Part shown: positions 26,175 through 34,682 of the stretch, in pieces
How the letters are laid out: every line of letters starts with the position of its first letter
Position numbering within the stretch: the stretch's first letter is position 1
DNA from: Vicinamibacteria bacterium
Lineage (GTDB): Bacteria; Acidobacteriota; Vicinamibacteria; Fen-336
Direction of reading: 5' to 3'
Length of the DNA: 64,000 nt
NCBI GenBank assembly: GCA_025994075.1
Contig: JAMQGV010000002.1
Span: 62,001-126,000, forward strand
The notes under the pieces: model-generated
Database searches by the model: none
Seen by the model: only the letters and a program-made list of their open reading frames with translations
What the model was told of the DNA's origin: nothing
Translations under genes and position numbers: made by a program

Positions 26175-26677
26175 CCGAGAGCGAGCGCAGCGCCTCCCTG
26201 GCCGTGTTCCCGGGCTCGTTCGACCCGATCACCAACGGCCACGTCGACATCATCCGCCGCGGGCTGTCGGTGTTCGACCGGGTGACGGTGGCGATCCTGG
26301 TCAACCAGGAGAAGAAGCCGCTGTTCAGCGTCGACGAGCGGGTGCGCATCGTGCGCGAGGTGTGGGAGGGCGAGCCGCGGGTCCAGGTCGACACCTTCAG
26401 CGGGCTGCTCGTCGACTACGCGACCCGGGTCGGCGCCTCCGTCATCGTGCGCGGGCTGCGCGCGATCTCCGACTTCGAGTACGAGTTCCAGATGGCCCTG
26501 ATGAACCGCCGGCTGAAGCCGCGGGTCGAGACGGTGTTCATGATGCCGGCGGAGAAGTACTCGTACCTGTCCTCGCGCCTCGTCAAGGAGGTGTTCCAGC
26601 TCGGCGGCGACATCGAGGGCCTGGTGCCCGACGTCGTGATCCGCCACCTGCGCGACAAGCGGGACGGGGCGCGGTGA
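26171..26677 (+). CDS. coaD: Phosphopantetheine adenylyltransferase
   Basis: 168 residues. CoaD transfers AMP from ATP to 4'-phosphopantetheine, the penultimate step of coenzyme A synthesis. AVFPGSFDPITNGHVDII carries the nucleotidyltransferase (T/H)xGH motif, VIVRGLRAISDFEYEFQMA is the substrate loop, and EKYSYLSSRLVKEVFQLGGD the ISSTxxR-like C-terminal motif. It overlaps rsmD (ATGA) and the following gene (GTGA). Confidence 0.97.
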   Translation: MTESERSASLAVFPGSFDPITNGHVDIIRRGLSVFDRVTVAILVNQEKKPLFSVDERVRIVREVWEGEPRVQVDTFSGLLVDYATRVGASVIVRGLRAISDFEYEFQMALMNRRLKPRVETVFMMPAEKYSYLSSRLVKEVFQLGGDIEGLVPDVVIRHLRDKRDGAR

Positions 26678-27066
26678 AGTTCGGCCTCGCCGCCGGCTCG
26701 CCGGTCGTCGTCTACCTCCACGAGCCGCGCGAGAAGATGTGGGGGCTGCTCGTGCAGTTGAACGCAGCCGGCGTCGTGCTGCGCGGCTTCGACCTGCGCA
26801 TGTACGAGGACTGGCTGCGCCAGGAGCGGCGCCGCGAGGAGGCGCTGATCGGACCGCTGACGCTGTTCTTCCCGGCCAGCCGGCTGGAGCGGCTGGAGCG
26901 CGACGAGACGGTGGGCCCGGTGACCGGCTACTCGGACCGCTTCTTCGCGGAGACCGGCCGCTCGGTGCGGCAGGCGATGGGCTGGCCCGTGGCCTCGGCC
27001 CCGCGCCAGCGCGCGCCGAAGCCGCGGCGCTCGCGCGCCCAGCCGGCGTCGAAGAAACGCGAGTAG
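26674..27066 (+). CDS. Hypothetical protein co-transcribed with coaD
   Basis: 130 residues from GTG 26674, overlapping the coaD stop. It begins with a beta-rich part (VVVYLHEPREKMWGLLVQL, AAGVVLRGFDLRMYEDWL) and has LTLFFPASRLERLERDETVG in the middle, then a basic, probably disordered tail (RQRAPKPRRSRAQPASKKRE). I recall similar short proteins following coaD in other GC-rich genomes but cannot name the family. Its last 139 bases overlap the 3' end of a convergent gene. Confidence 0.75.
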   Translation: MKFGLAAGSPVVVYLHEPREKMWGLLVQLNAAGVVLRGFDLRMYEDWLRQERRREEALIGPLTLFFPASRLERLERDETVGPVTGYSDRFFAETGRSVRQAMGWPVASAPRQRAPKPRRSRAQPASKKRE

Positions 27067-27341
27067 CCGCCCGGGGCGACCCCGCCGCTCCTGTAGAGCG
27101 CAGCCAGCCGCCAGGCCGCCTCGTCGCCCTCGCGCACGGGGAGGGCGACGCCCGGCGACTCGCCGGCGCGGTAGAAGCGGGACAACTCGTAGGGCGAGTG
27201 GAGGGCGACGATCTCGGGGCAGTCGGCCGCCCGCGATTCTTCCTCGGGCTCGGCCTCGCGCGGCGGGGCGGGCGCCGGTTCCTGAGCCGAAGCGACGGCC
27301 CCGAACGAGACCAGGGCGATGACAGCGAACGCGTGTCGCAT
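26928..27341 (-). CDS. Small exported protein of unknown function
   Basis: 137 residues from ATG 27341, with a GAGGAG site 6-7 bases upstream. The N-terminus MRHAFAVIALVSFGAVASAQ is a clear signal peptide, followed by a Pro/Glu-rich linker and one cysteine (ADCPEIVALHSPYELSRFYR). The 3' part overlaps the end of the opposite-strand gene by 139 bases. The signal peptide and ribosome-binding site support a real gene; the overlapping C-terminal third (from about GWARERRGF on) may be under less constraint. Confidence 0.6.
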   Translation of the reverse strand: MRHAFAVIALVSFGAVASAQEPAPAPPREAEPEEESRAADCPEIVALHSPYELSRFYRAGESPGVALPVREGDEAAWRLAALYRSGGVAPGGYSRFFDAGWARERRGFGARWRGAEATGQPIACRTERPVSAKKRSE

Positions 27342-27652
27342 GGCGACTCCTCTCACCCGAGTCTAACGAACGTCATCCGTTCGGGGGACGTGATCCTGCA
27401 CACTCGCGGGGTTACAATGCGTCGCTTCAAGAGCCTTCGAAGCGGTGCCCGCGAACGAAGGTCCATCACGCAAATCGCATGCCTCCGTCGCGCTGCTGTC
27501 ATAGAGTGCAAACCGCTAGAAGTCGACATCATGCAATCACTTAGCGCGACGTTCCGCGAGCTTTCCACAGAGATTTCCACAAATTCTGTGGATTCCCGGG
27601 ACGCCCAACGGGTCCCCCGTCGGGGGGCCGCGTCGCGCAGGAGGTCCCTGCC
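27342..27652. promoter_or_regulatory. Divergent intergenic region upstream of serA with palindromes and DnaA-box-like sites
   Basis: 311 bases, noticeably less GC-rich than the surroundings. Visible elements: palindrome CGAACG-TCATC-CGTTCG (27367-27383), near the exported-protein start and a possible operator; TACAAT (27413-27418), a -10-like box towards serA; three sequences two mismatches from the DnaA box TTATCCACA (27561-27569, 27573-27581, and reverse strand 27587-27595); and the palindrome TCCACA-AATTC-TGTGGA (27576-27592), which could form a hairpin in the serA leader. An AGGAGGT ribosome-binding site for serA lies at 27639-27645. No riboswitch is recognised. Confidence 0.5.
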
Positions 27653-29236
27653 GTGAGTCACAAGATTCTCGTCCTCGAAGGCATGACCGAACGCGGCCTC
27701 GACGTGCTGCGCTCCGAAGGATTCGAAGTCGACGTCCAGAAGGCGATGCCGCCGGAGGAACTGGTCAAGATCGTCGCGCCCTACGACGCGATCACGGTCC
27801 GCTCCAGCTCCAAGATCACCGCCGACGTGATCGCCGCCGCCGCCAACCTGAAGGTGGTCGGCCGGCCCGGCGTCGGCGTCGACAACATCGACCTCGAGGC
27901 GGCCACCCGCCGCGGCGTGATCGTGATGAACGCGCCGCTCGGCAACATGGTCTCGACCGCGGAGCTGGCGCTCGCGCTGCTGCTCGCGGTGGCCCGCAAC
28001 ATCGCCCAGGGCGACGCCTCGATGAAGAAGGGCACCTGGGACCGCAAGTCGTTCGCCGGCGTCGAGCTGTGCGGCAAGCGGATCGGCGTGATCGGGCTCG
28101 GCCGCATCGGTCGCGAGATGGGCGTGCGCTGCAAGGCGCTGGGCATGGACGTGGTCGGCTACGACCCCTTCGTCTCGCAGCCGCTGGTGGAGGGCCTGGG
28201 CATCACCCTGCTCTCGCTCGACGAGCTGTTCGCGACCTCCGACTTCCTGACCCTGCACTCGGTGCTGAGCCCCGAGACCCGCCAGCTCATCAACAAGGAC
28301 ACGATCGCGAAGATGAAGCCGGGCGTGCGCATCGTCAACGCCGCGCGCGGCGCGCTGATCGACGAGGCGGCGCTGTTCGAGGCGCTGGAGACCGGGCGGG
28401 TGGCCGGCGCCGGCCTCGACGTGCACGCCAAGGAGCCGCCGGTCGACTGGAAGCTGGCGCAGCACCCGAAGGTGGTGGCGATGCCGCATGTCGGCGCCTC
28501 GACCGCCGAGGCGCAGGAGAAGGTCGGCACCGACATCGCGATCCAGATCCGCGACTACCTGAAGGGCGGCATCATCCAGCAGGCGGTCAACTTCTTCCAG
28601 CTCTCCTCGGACATCTACGAGCACGTCAAGCCGGCGATGGACCTGGCCGAGCGGCTCGGCGCGTTCGTCGGCCAGGCGCTGCCGGGCAAGCCGGAGCGGC
28701 TGGAGATCGGGCTCTACGGCGACTTCCGCGACCTCGACCTGAAGCCGATCCTGCCGGCGGCGGTGGCGGGCGTGCTGCGCGGCAGCGCGACGGGCGTCAC
28801 CGTCGTCAACGCCCTGCAGGCGGCGAAGGAGCGCGGGCTGCAGCTCGTCGAGTCCACCTCCTCGGCCCAGCTCAGCTTCGCCAACCTGGTCGCGGTGCGC
28901 TTCAAGACCAGCGAGGCCGAGCTCTCGGTGTCCGGCACCTACTTCGGGCCGGGCCAGCCGCGGCTGGTGGACGTCGACGGCGTCGAGGTCGACGCGATCC
29001 CGGCCGGCCACGTGCTCTACGTCAAGAACGACGACACGCCGGGCGTGATCGGCCACATCGGCTCGACGCTGGGCGGCCGCCGCATCAACATCGCGCGGAT
29101 GACCGTGGGCCGCAAGCCGGGCAGCGCGCGGGCGGTGATGATGATCGAGGTCGACGGCGAGGTGACGCTGGAGACCCTGGAGGCGCTGCGCCGGATCGCA
29201 GGCGTCAAGGAAGCCAAGGCGATCCGCCTCGGCTAG
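27653..29236 (+). CDS. serA: D-3-phosphoglycerate dehydrogenase
   Basis: 527 residues, the long (type I) form. It oxidises 3-phosphoglycerate to 3-phosphohydroxypyruvate, the first step of serine synthesis. The Rossmann loop VIGLGRIGREMG starts near residue 146. The catalytic His is about 279 in MPHVGASTAEA. A regulatory intervening (ASB) domain follows (about 310-450). The C-terminal ACT domain (VKNDDTPGVIGHIGSTLGGR onward, from about 460) is the usual serine-binding feedback site. The start at GTG 27653 has AGGAGGT with 7-nt spacing. Confidence 0.97.
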   Translation: MSHKILVLEGMTERGLDVLRSEGFEVDVQKAMPPEELVKIVAPYDAITVRSSSKITADVIAAAANLKVVGRPGVGVDNIDLEAATRRGVIVMNAPLGNMVSTAELALALLLAVARNIAQGDASMKKGTWDRKSFAGVELCGKRIGVIGLGRIGREMGVRCKALGMDVVGYDPFVSQPLVEGLGITLLSLDELFATSDFLTLHSVLSPETRQLINKDTIAKMKPGVRIVNAARGALIDEAALFEALETGRVAGAGLDVHAKEPPVDWKLAQHPKVVAMPHVGASTAEAQEKVGTDIAIQIRDYLKGGIIQQAVNFFQLSSDIYEHVKPAMDLAERLGAFVGQALPGKPERLEIGLYGDFRDLDLKPILPAAVAGVLRGSATGVTVVNALQAAKERGLQLVESTSSAQLSFANLVAVRFKTSEAELSVSGTYFGPGQPRLVDVDGVEVDAIPAGHVLYVKNDDTPGVIGHIGSTLGGRRINIARMTVGRKPGSARAVMMIEVDGEVTLETLEALRRIAGVKEAKAIRLG

Positions 29237-29269
29237 GGCCTTTTCTTCAAGGAGTAGACTGCTCACACC

Positions 29270-30664
<1,395 letters not shown>

Positions 30665-30688
30665 TCCGCTGAATTCGTCCGCCGCACC

Positions 30689-30724
30689 GAACGCGCCGCC
30701 CGGGCGATCCCGGCCGGCGCGTTC
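30689..30724. terminator. Two-part hairpin after icd
   Basis: GAACGCGCCG (30689-30698) pairs perfectly with CGGCGCGTTC (30715-30724). Inside it CCGGG (30700-30704) pairs with CCCGG (30709-30713), giving about 15 pairs with one internal mismatch. It lies between convergent genes and has no long T run, so it may work in both directions or block 3' exonucleases. Confidence 0.5.
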
Positions 30725-30731
30725 GTCGCTT

Positions 30732-31274
30732 CTACCCCTGCCAGACCCCGTGGCCGCGCTTGCGGAGGGTCTCCGCCAGCCAGGGCTCGAAGTGCTCGCC
30801 GAACTCGAAGGGCAGCGGGTTGAAGTGGGCGTAGCGCTGCGGGCACAGGCGGGCCTCGTCGGGGCCCGAGGCCTTCACGTAGCGGTTGTACTTGTAGCCG
30901 CGCAGGTGCTGCGAGAGGCGCTTCTCCGGCGGGTGGCCGGTGAGGCCCACGTAGTAGCAGGGCAGGTCGGGCTGCATGGCGGCGTTGCGCTCGCGGAAGG
31001 CGGCGTCGCGGCGCACGGTGTCCGCGAGCGCGATCACGTAGACGTGGTGCTTCGCGCGCGCCCACTTCTGGTCGGGCAGCGATGCGGCCAGCGCCAGCAG
31101 GTCGCGCTCCTCGGGCCGGCCTGCGGTCGGCGCCAGCGCGTCGCCGCGGACCCGGCGGCGGCCGCCGGCGAGGAAGAACAGGTCGGTGTCGGCCCCGGTC
31201 TGGCCCAGCACGACGCCGGGGCCCCACTCGGCCGCGTTGCGGTGGCGTACGACGGTTCCCTTGCGGATCGACAT
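30732..31274 (-). CDS. DUF3553-like N-terminal domain plus GIY-YIG-like domain protein
   Basis: 180 residues from ATG 31274. Residues about 1-45 (RKGTVVRHRNAAEWGPGVVLG) resemble the small beta-rich DUF3553 domain found at helicase C-termini. Residues about 70-140 (HHVYVIALAD, then CYYVGLTGHPPEKRLSQHLR) have the two-strand GIY-YIG layout with the conserved Arg and an HL helix, so a structure-specific nuclease is possible. The 'GIY' element is degenerate (VYV) and the C-terminal Glu/Asn of GIY-YIG is not certain. Extra upstream codons to 31343 lack support. Convergent with icd. Confidence 0.65.
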   Translation of the reverse strand: MSIRKGTVVRHRNAAEWGPGVVLGQTGADTDLFFLAGGRRRVRGDALAPTAGRPEERDLLALAASLPDQKWARAKHHVYVIALADTVRRDAAFRERNAAMQPDLPCYYVGLTGHPPEKRLSQHLRGYKYNRYVKASGPDEARLCPQRYAHFNPLPFEFGEHFEPWLAETLRKRGHGVWQG

Positions 31275-31320
31275 TCCGTGAAGCGTACCGCAGCGCCGTT
31301 TGCGCCGCGAGGCGGGGGGA

Positions 31321-31364
31321 CTCGGGCACGCGGGTTGCAACACCCGAGCGGGGATCCCTTTTTT
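31321..31364 (+). promoter_or_regulatory. Hairpin plus T6 in the cyd-operon leader
   Basis: CTCGGG (31321-31326) can pair with CCCGAG (31343-31348), or CGGGT (31331-31335) with ACCCG (31342-31346); the two are mutually exclusive. A run of six T's follows at 31359-31364. It lies in the 139-base divergent region upstream of the cyd operon. It could be an attenuator, but the T run is 10 or more bases from the stem, so this is weak. Confidence 0.3.
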
Positions 31365-31413
31365 GCGCGAGCGGCCTGGAGAGTGGGTGAACGAAGCGCC
31401 ACACGGTGAGAGG

Positions 31414-31641
31414 ATGGGGCCGATGGCCCGCTCGCCCTGGCCCCGGCGGCTCGTCGCGGCATCGCTCGGTGCCGCTGCCTTCCTGGTCTTCGGCCACTTC
31501 TATTCGCTGGCGGGGGGCACCTGAAGCATCCTCTGCCGCCCGGCGGTCGCCGGGCCCTACGGAGCCCTCGTCGGCCTGCTGCTGGTCCCGTCCCCGGCTC
31601 GATCGCCGAGAGAAACCGGTTCCACGGAGGACGAGCGATGA
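31414..31641 (+). CDS. Candidate selenoprotein: small two-helix membrane protein (DUF6132-like), TGA at 31522 read as Sec
   Basis: Read conventionally this is a 36-residue peptide ending AGGT-TGA. Read through TGA (31522-31524) it is 75 residues: a basic N-terminus, helix 1 (LVAASLGAAAFLVFGHF), then GGT-Sec-SILCRP, then helix 2 (AVAGPYGALVGLLLVPSP) and an acidic tail. The readthrough frame ends at TGA 31639-31641, overlapping the next ATG as ATGA. The Sec region fits the pattern I recall for a small Cys family (DUF6132): GTC-x-I-x(3)-P-x(5)-YGA-x-x-G. A hairpin with a GGTC loop starts 13 nt after the TGA. ATG 31423 is an alternative start. It is the first gene of the cytochrome bd operon; a redox role is likely but unproven. 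Confidence 0.7.
31538..31555 (+). promoter_or_regulatory. SECIS-like hairpin (GGTC tetraloop)
   Basis: GCCCGGC (31538-31544) pairs perfectly with GCCGGGC (31549-31555) around a GGTC loop (31545-31548). The loop begins 20 nt after the in-frame TGA. In E. coli fdhF the SelB-binding GGUC loop begins 18 nt after UGA. The bulged U of fdhF is not evident here. Confidence 0.6.
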
Positions 31642-32240
31642 AAGCACCCGTGCGGGTGGCGGTCGCGGTCGTGGTGACGGCCAGTTCGTTCACGCTCGGC
31701 GCGCAGCAGTCGTTCGCACCCGAGGCCGCGCCGACCGAACTGAAGGCTGCCGTCGCGGCGGCGGACGACGCCCTCGTCGCGCTGCGCCAGCGCCTCACGG
31801 CGCGGCTGATGGAGGAGATGCAGAAGGGCGGCCCCGCGAAGGCGGTGGCCGTGTGCCGCGACGAGGCGCCCGCGCTGTCGGCGGAGGTGGGACGCGCGGC
31901 GGGAGTCGTCGTCGGACGCACCAGCGACCGCCTGCGCAATCCCGAGAACCGTCCTCCCGCCTGGGCCGAGGCCGCGGTGAAGGCGGCCGCGGGCCGCCAG
32001 GCAGCGGACGTCGCGCCCGCCGCCTTCGCGCTCGGCGACAAGGTGGGCCTGCTGCGGCCGATCGCGATGGCGGGGCCTTGCGCGCGCTGCCACGGAACGG
32101 CCTCCGACCTCGACCCCGCGGCGGCCGCGGCCATCCGCGCCGCCTACCCGCTGGACGCCGCCACGGGCTTCCGGGCCGGCGAGCTGCGGGGCTTCGCATG
32201 GGCCGAAGCTCCCCTGAACCACTCCCTTCCCGAGAAATAG
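31638..32240 (+). CDS. Periplasmic mono-haem c-type protein (DUF3365/Tll0287-like)
   Basis: 200 residues. MKAPVRVAVAVVVTASSFTLGAQ is a signal peptide. CARCHG (Cys148, Cys151, His152) is a c-type haem site. The region ahead of it (MEEMQKGGPAKAVAVCRDEA, RTSDRLRNPENRPPAWAEA) matches the DUF3365/Tll0287 sensor-like haem domain. It is predicted to sit in the periplasm and bind one haem. Its ATG overlaps the stop of the proposed selenoprotein gene, and cydA follows after 15 bases. It may sense redox or gas state, or donate electrons, next to the quinol oxidase. Confidence 0.85.
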   Translation: MKAPVRVAVAVVVTASSFTLGAQQSFAPEAAPTELKAAVAAADDALVALRQRLTARLMEEMQKGGPAKAVAVCRDEAPALSAEVGRAAGVVVGRTSDRLRNPENRPPAWAEAAVKAAAGRQAADVAPAAFALGDKVGLLRPIAMAGPCARCHGTASDLDPAAAAAIRAAYPLDAATGFRAGELRGFAWAEAPLNHSLPEK

Positions 32241-32255
32241 AGGAGGAACTCCATC

Positions 32256-33650
32256 ATGGACGCCCTGACCCTCGCCCGGCTGCAGTTCGCGGCGACGACG
32301 GTCTATCACTTCTTCTTCGTGCCCCTGACGCTGGGCCTGGTCTGGGTGGTCGTGCTGTTCCACACCCTGTGGTTCGTCACCGGCCGCGAGATGTACGAGA
32401 AGCTGACCCGCTTCTGGGGCAAGCTGTTCCTGATCAACTTCGCGATGGGCGTGGTCACCGGCATCGTCCAGGAGTTCCAGTTCGGGATGAACTGGTCCGA
32501 GTACTCCCGCTTCGTCGGCGACGTGTTCGGCGCGCCGCTGGCGATCGAGGCGCTGCTCGCCTTCTTCCTGGAGTCGACCTTCCTGGGCGTCTGGATCTTC
32601 GGCTGGAGCAAGATCCCGCGAAAGGCGCACCTGGCCTCGATCTGGCTGGTGGCGATCGGCTCCAACGTCTCCGCGCTGTGGATCCTGATCGCCAACTCGT
32701 TCATGCAGCAGCCGCTCGGCTACGTGCTGCGCAACGGGCGCGCCGAGATGGAGGACTTCTGGGCGCTGATCACCAACCCCCACGTGTTCGTGCAGTTCCC
32801 GCACGTGATCACCTCGGCGATGGCCACCGGCGCCTTCTTCGTGCTGGGCGTCAGCGCCTGGCACCTGCGCCGGGGCGCGGCCCCGGCCGATCGCGAGGGC
32901 TTCCTCTTCTCGTTCAAGGTGGGAGCGGTCTACGCGCTCGTCTCCACGATCGCGGTCTCGGTCGTCGGCCACAACCAGGCGCAGTACATGATGACGATCC
33001 AGCCGATGAAGATGGCGGCGGCCGAGGCGCTGTGGGAGACCGAGGACCCGGCCCCGATGTCGCTGTTCACCTGGGGCAACGAGCCGCAGCAGCGCGACGT
33101 CTTCGCGCTGAAGGTACCCGGCCTGCTCAGCTTCCTCGCCTACAACCGCTTCGAGGGCAAGGTCGAGGGCATCAAGGACCTGCAGGCGCAGATGGAGGCG
33201 AAGTACGGGCCCGGAGACTACGTGCCGCCGGTGATGTGGACCTACTGGCTGTTCCGCGTGATGGTGGGCGCCGGCATCGTGATGCTGGCGCTGGCCGCCT
33301 GGGCCACCTGGCTCGTGCTGAAGGAGCGGGTGGAGGGCGGCAAGCTGCTGCTGGGCCTGCTGGTCCCCGCGATCGCGCTGCCGCACGTCGCCAACGCGGC
33401 GGGCTGGATCTTCACCGAGCTGGGCCGCCAGCCGTGGATCGTCTACGGCCTGCAGAAGACCGTGGACGCCGTCTCGCCGAACGTCTCCGCCGGCGAGGTC
33501 GGGCTGTCGCTCGTCGTCTTCACGCTGCTCTACGGCGCGCTGATGGCCGCCGATTTCTACCTGCTGGCCAAGTACGGCAGGAAGGGCATCGAGGCGGTCG
33601 CGCTGCACGCCGAGGAGGAGCCGGCCGCGCTGGCTCCCGCGCAGGCCTGA
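32256..33650 (+). CDS. cydA: Cytochrome bd ubiquinol oxidase subunit I
   Basis: 464 residues with nine or so membrane helices. CydA carries haems b558, b595 and d and oxidises quinol while reducing O2 to water with high affinity. The N-terminus LARLQFAATTVYHFFFVPLT has the conserved haem-ligand His at 18; GMNWSEYSRFVGDVFGAPLA and GWIFTELGRQPWIVYG are family signatures. It is shorter than E. coli CydA (522), consistent with the short Q-loop subfamily. A strong AGGAGG site precedes ATG 32256. Followed by cydB after 11 bases. Confidence 0.97.
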   Translation: MDALTLARLQFAATTVYHFFFVPLTLGLVWVVVLFHTLWFVTGREMYEKLTRFWGKLFLINFAMGVVTGIVQEFQFGMNWSEYSRFVGDVFGAPLAIEALLAFFLESTFLGVWIFGWSKIPRKAHLASIWLVAIGSNVSALWILIANSFMQQPLGYVLRNGRAEMEDFWALITNPHVFVQFPHVITSAMATGAFFVLGVSAWHLRRGAAPADREGFLFSFKVGAVYALVSTIAVSVVGHNQAQYMMTIQPMKMAAAEALWETEDPAPMSLFTWGNEPQQRDVFALKVPGLLSFLAYNRFEGKVEGIKDLQAQMEAKYGPGDYVPPVMWTYWLFRVMVGAGIVMLALAAWATWLVLKERVEGGKLLLGLLVPAIALPHVANAAGWIFTELGRQPWIVYGLQKTVDAVSPNVSAGEVGLSLVVFTLLYGALMAADFYLLAKYGRKGIEAVALHAEEEPAALAPAQA

Positions 33651-33661
33651 AGGAGGGCGCC

Positions 33662-34675
33662 ATGGATCTCAACATCCTCTGGTTCGTGCTGATCGCGGTG
33701 CTCTTCGTCGGCTTCTTCGTGCTCGAGGGCTTCGACTACGGGGTCGGCATGCTGCTGCCGTTCCTCGGCGAGGACGACCACCAGCGGCGCCGCATCATCA
33801 ACACCATCGGGCCGTTCTGGGACGGCAACGAGGTGTGGATCCTGACCGCGGGCGGCGCCATCTTCGCGGCCTTCCCGCACTGGTACGCGACGCTGTTCAG
33901 CGGCTTCTACATCGCGCTGCTGCTGATGCTGGTGGCGATGATCGTGCGCGGCGTCGCCTTCGAGTTCCGCTCGAAGGACAAGCACCCGGCCTGGCGCGCC
34001 ACCTGGGACTGGGCGATCTTCTTCGGCAGCGCCGTGCCCGCGCTGCTGTGGGGCGTGGCCCTCGGCAACCTGCTGCAGGGCGTGCCGATCGACGCCGACA
34101 AGCACTTCGTCGGCGGCTTCTTCGACCTGCTCTCGCCCTACACGCTGATCGCCGGGCTGGCCAGCGTCTTCGTGTTCCTGACCCACGGGGCGCTGTTCCT
34201 CAACCTGAAGAGCACCGAGCCGATCCGCTCGCGGGCGCTGGCGGTCACGAAGAAGGTGGGACCGGTGGCGACGGTGCTGGTGTTCCTGTTCGTGGCCGGC
34301 ACCTACGCCTGGACGGACGGCTTCCGCGGCCTCGGCCTCAACCCGGGCCTGGTGCCGCTGCTGGCGATCGGCTCGCTGCTCGGGGCCGGCGCCCTGATCC
34401 ACCGCGAGCACCCGGGCTGGGCCTTCGCCCTGACCTGCGTGACGATCGCCTCGTCGACGGCGACGATCTTCATCGCCCTCTTCCCGCGGGTGATGGTGTC
34501 GAGCCTGAACCCGGAGTGGAGCCTGACCATCTACAACGCCTCCTCGACCCCGTACACGCTCGCGATCATGAGCGGGGTGGCGCTGATCTTCGTGCCGCTG
34601 GTGCTCGTCTACCAGGGCTGGACGTACTGGGTGTTCCGGCACCGGGTCACGGCGGAAGCGAAGCTGGAGTACTGA
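33662..34675 (+). CDS. cydB: Cytochrome bd ubiquinol oxidase subunit II
   Basis: 337 residues with about eight membrane helices, the partner subunit of CydA. LEGFDYGVGMLLPFLGEDDH, IGPFWDGNEVWILTAGGAIF and MLVAMIVRGVAFEFRSKD are diagnostic CydB motifs. An AAGGAGG site lies just before ATG 33662. It is followed after 7 bases by cydD, the usual order for bd oxidase operons that also carry their assembly transporter. Confidence 0.97.
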   Translation: MDLNILWFVLIAVLFVGFFVLEGFDYGVGMLLPFLGEDDHQRRRIINTIGPFWDGNEVWILTAGGAIFAAFPHWYATLFSGFYIALLLMLVAMIVRGVAFEFRSKDKHPAWRATWDWAIFFGSAVPALLWGVALGNLLQGVPIDADKHFVGGFFDLLSPYTLIAGLASVFVFLTHGALFLNLKSTEPIRSRALAVTKKVGPVATVLVFLFVAGTYAWTDGFRGLGLNPGLVPLLAIGSLLGAGALIHREHPGWAFALTCVTIASSTATIFIALFPRVMVSSLNPEWSLTIYNASSTPYTLAIMSGVALIFVPLVLVYQGWTYWVFRHRVTAEAKLEY

Positions 34676-34682
34676 CGAGCCG

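Noticed and set aside
27561..27595. Chromosomal replication origin
   Set aside because: Only three imperfect DnaA-like boxes, no AT-rich unwinding region of usual length, and no dnaA, dnaN, gidA or rpmH nearby.
27417..27656. 79-codon open frame in the serA leader ending in a GTGA overlap with the serA start
   Set aside because: It has no ribosome-binding site, overlaps the TACAAT box, uses codons unlike the neighbours and contains the palindromic region. The GTGA overlap is tempting, but the weight favours a non-coding leader.
31321..31364. Canonical intrinsic terminator upstream of the cyd operon
   Set aside because: The T6 run is separated from either possible stem by 10 or more bases, so it is listed only as a weak leader element.
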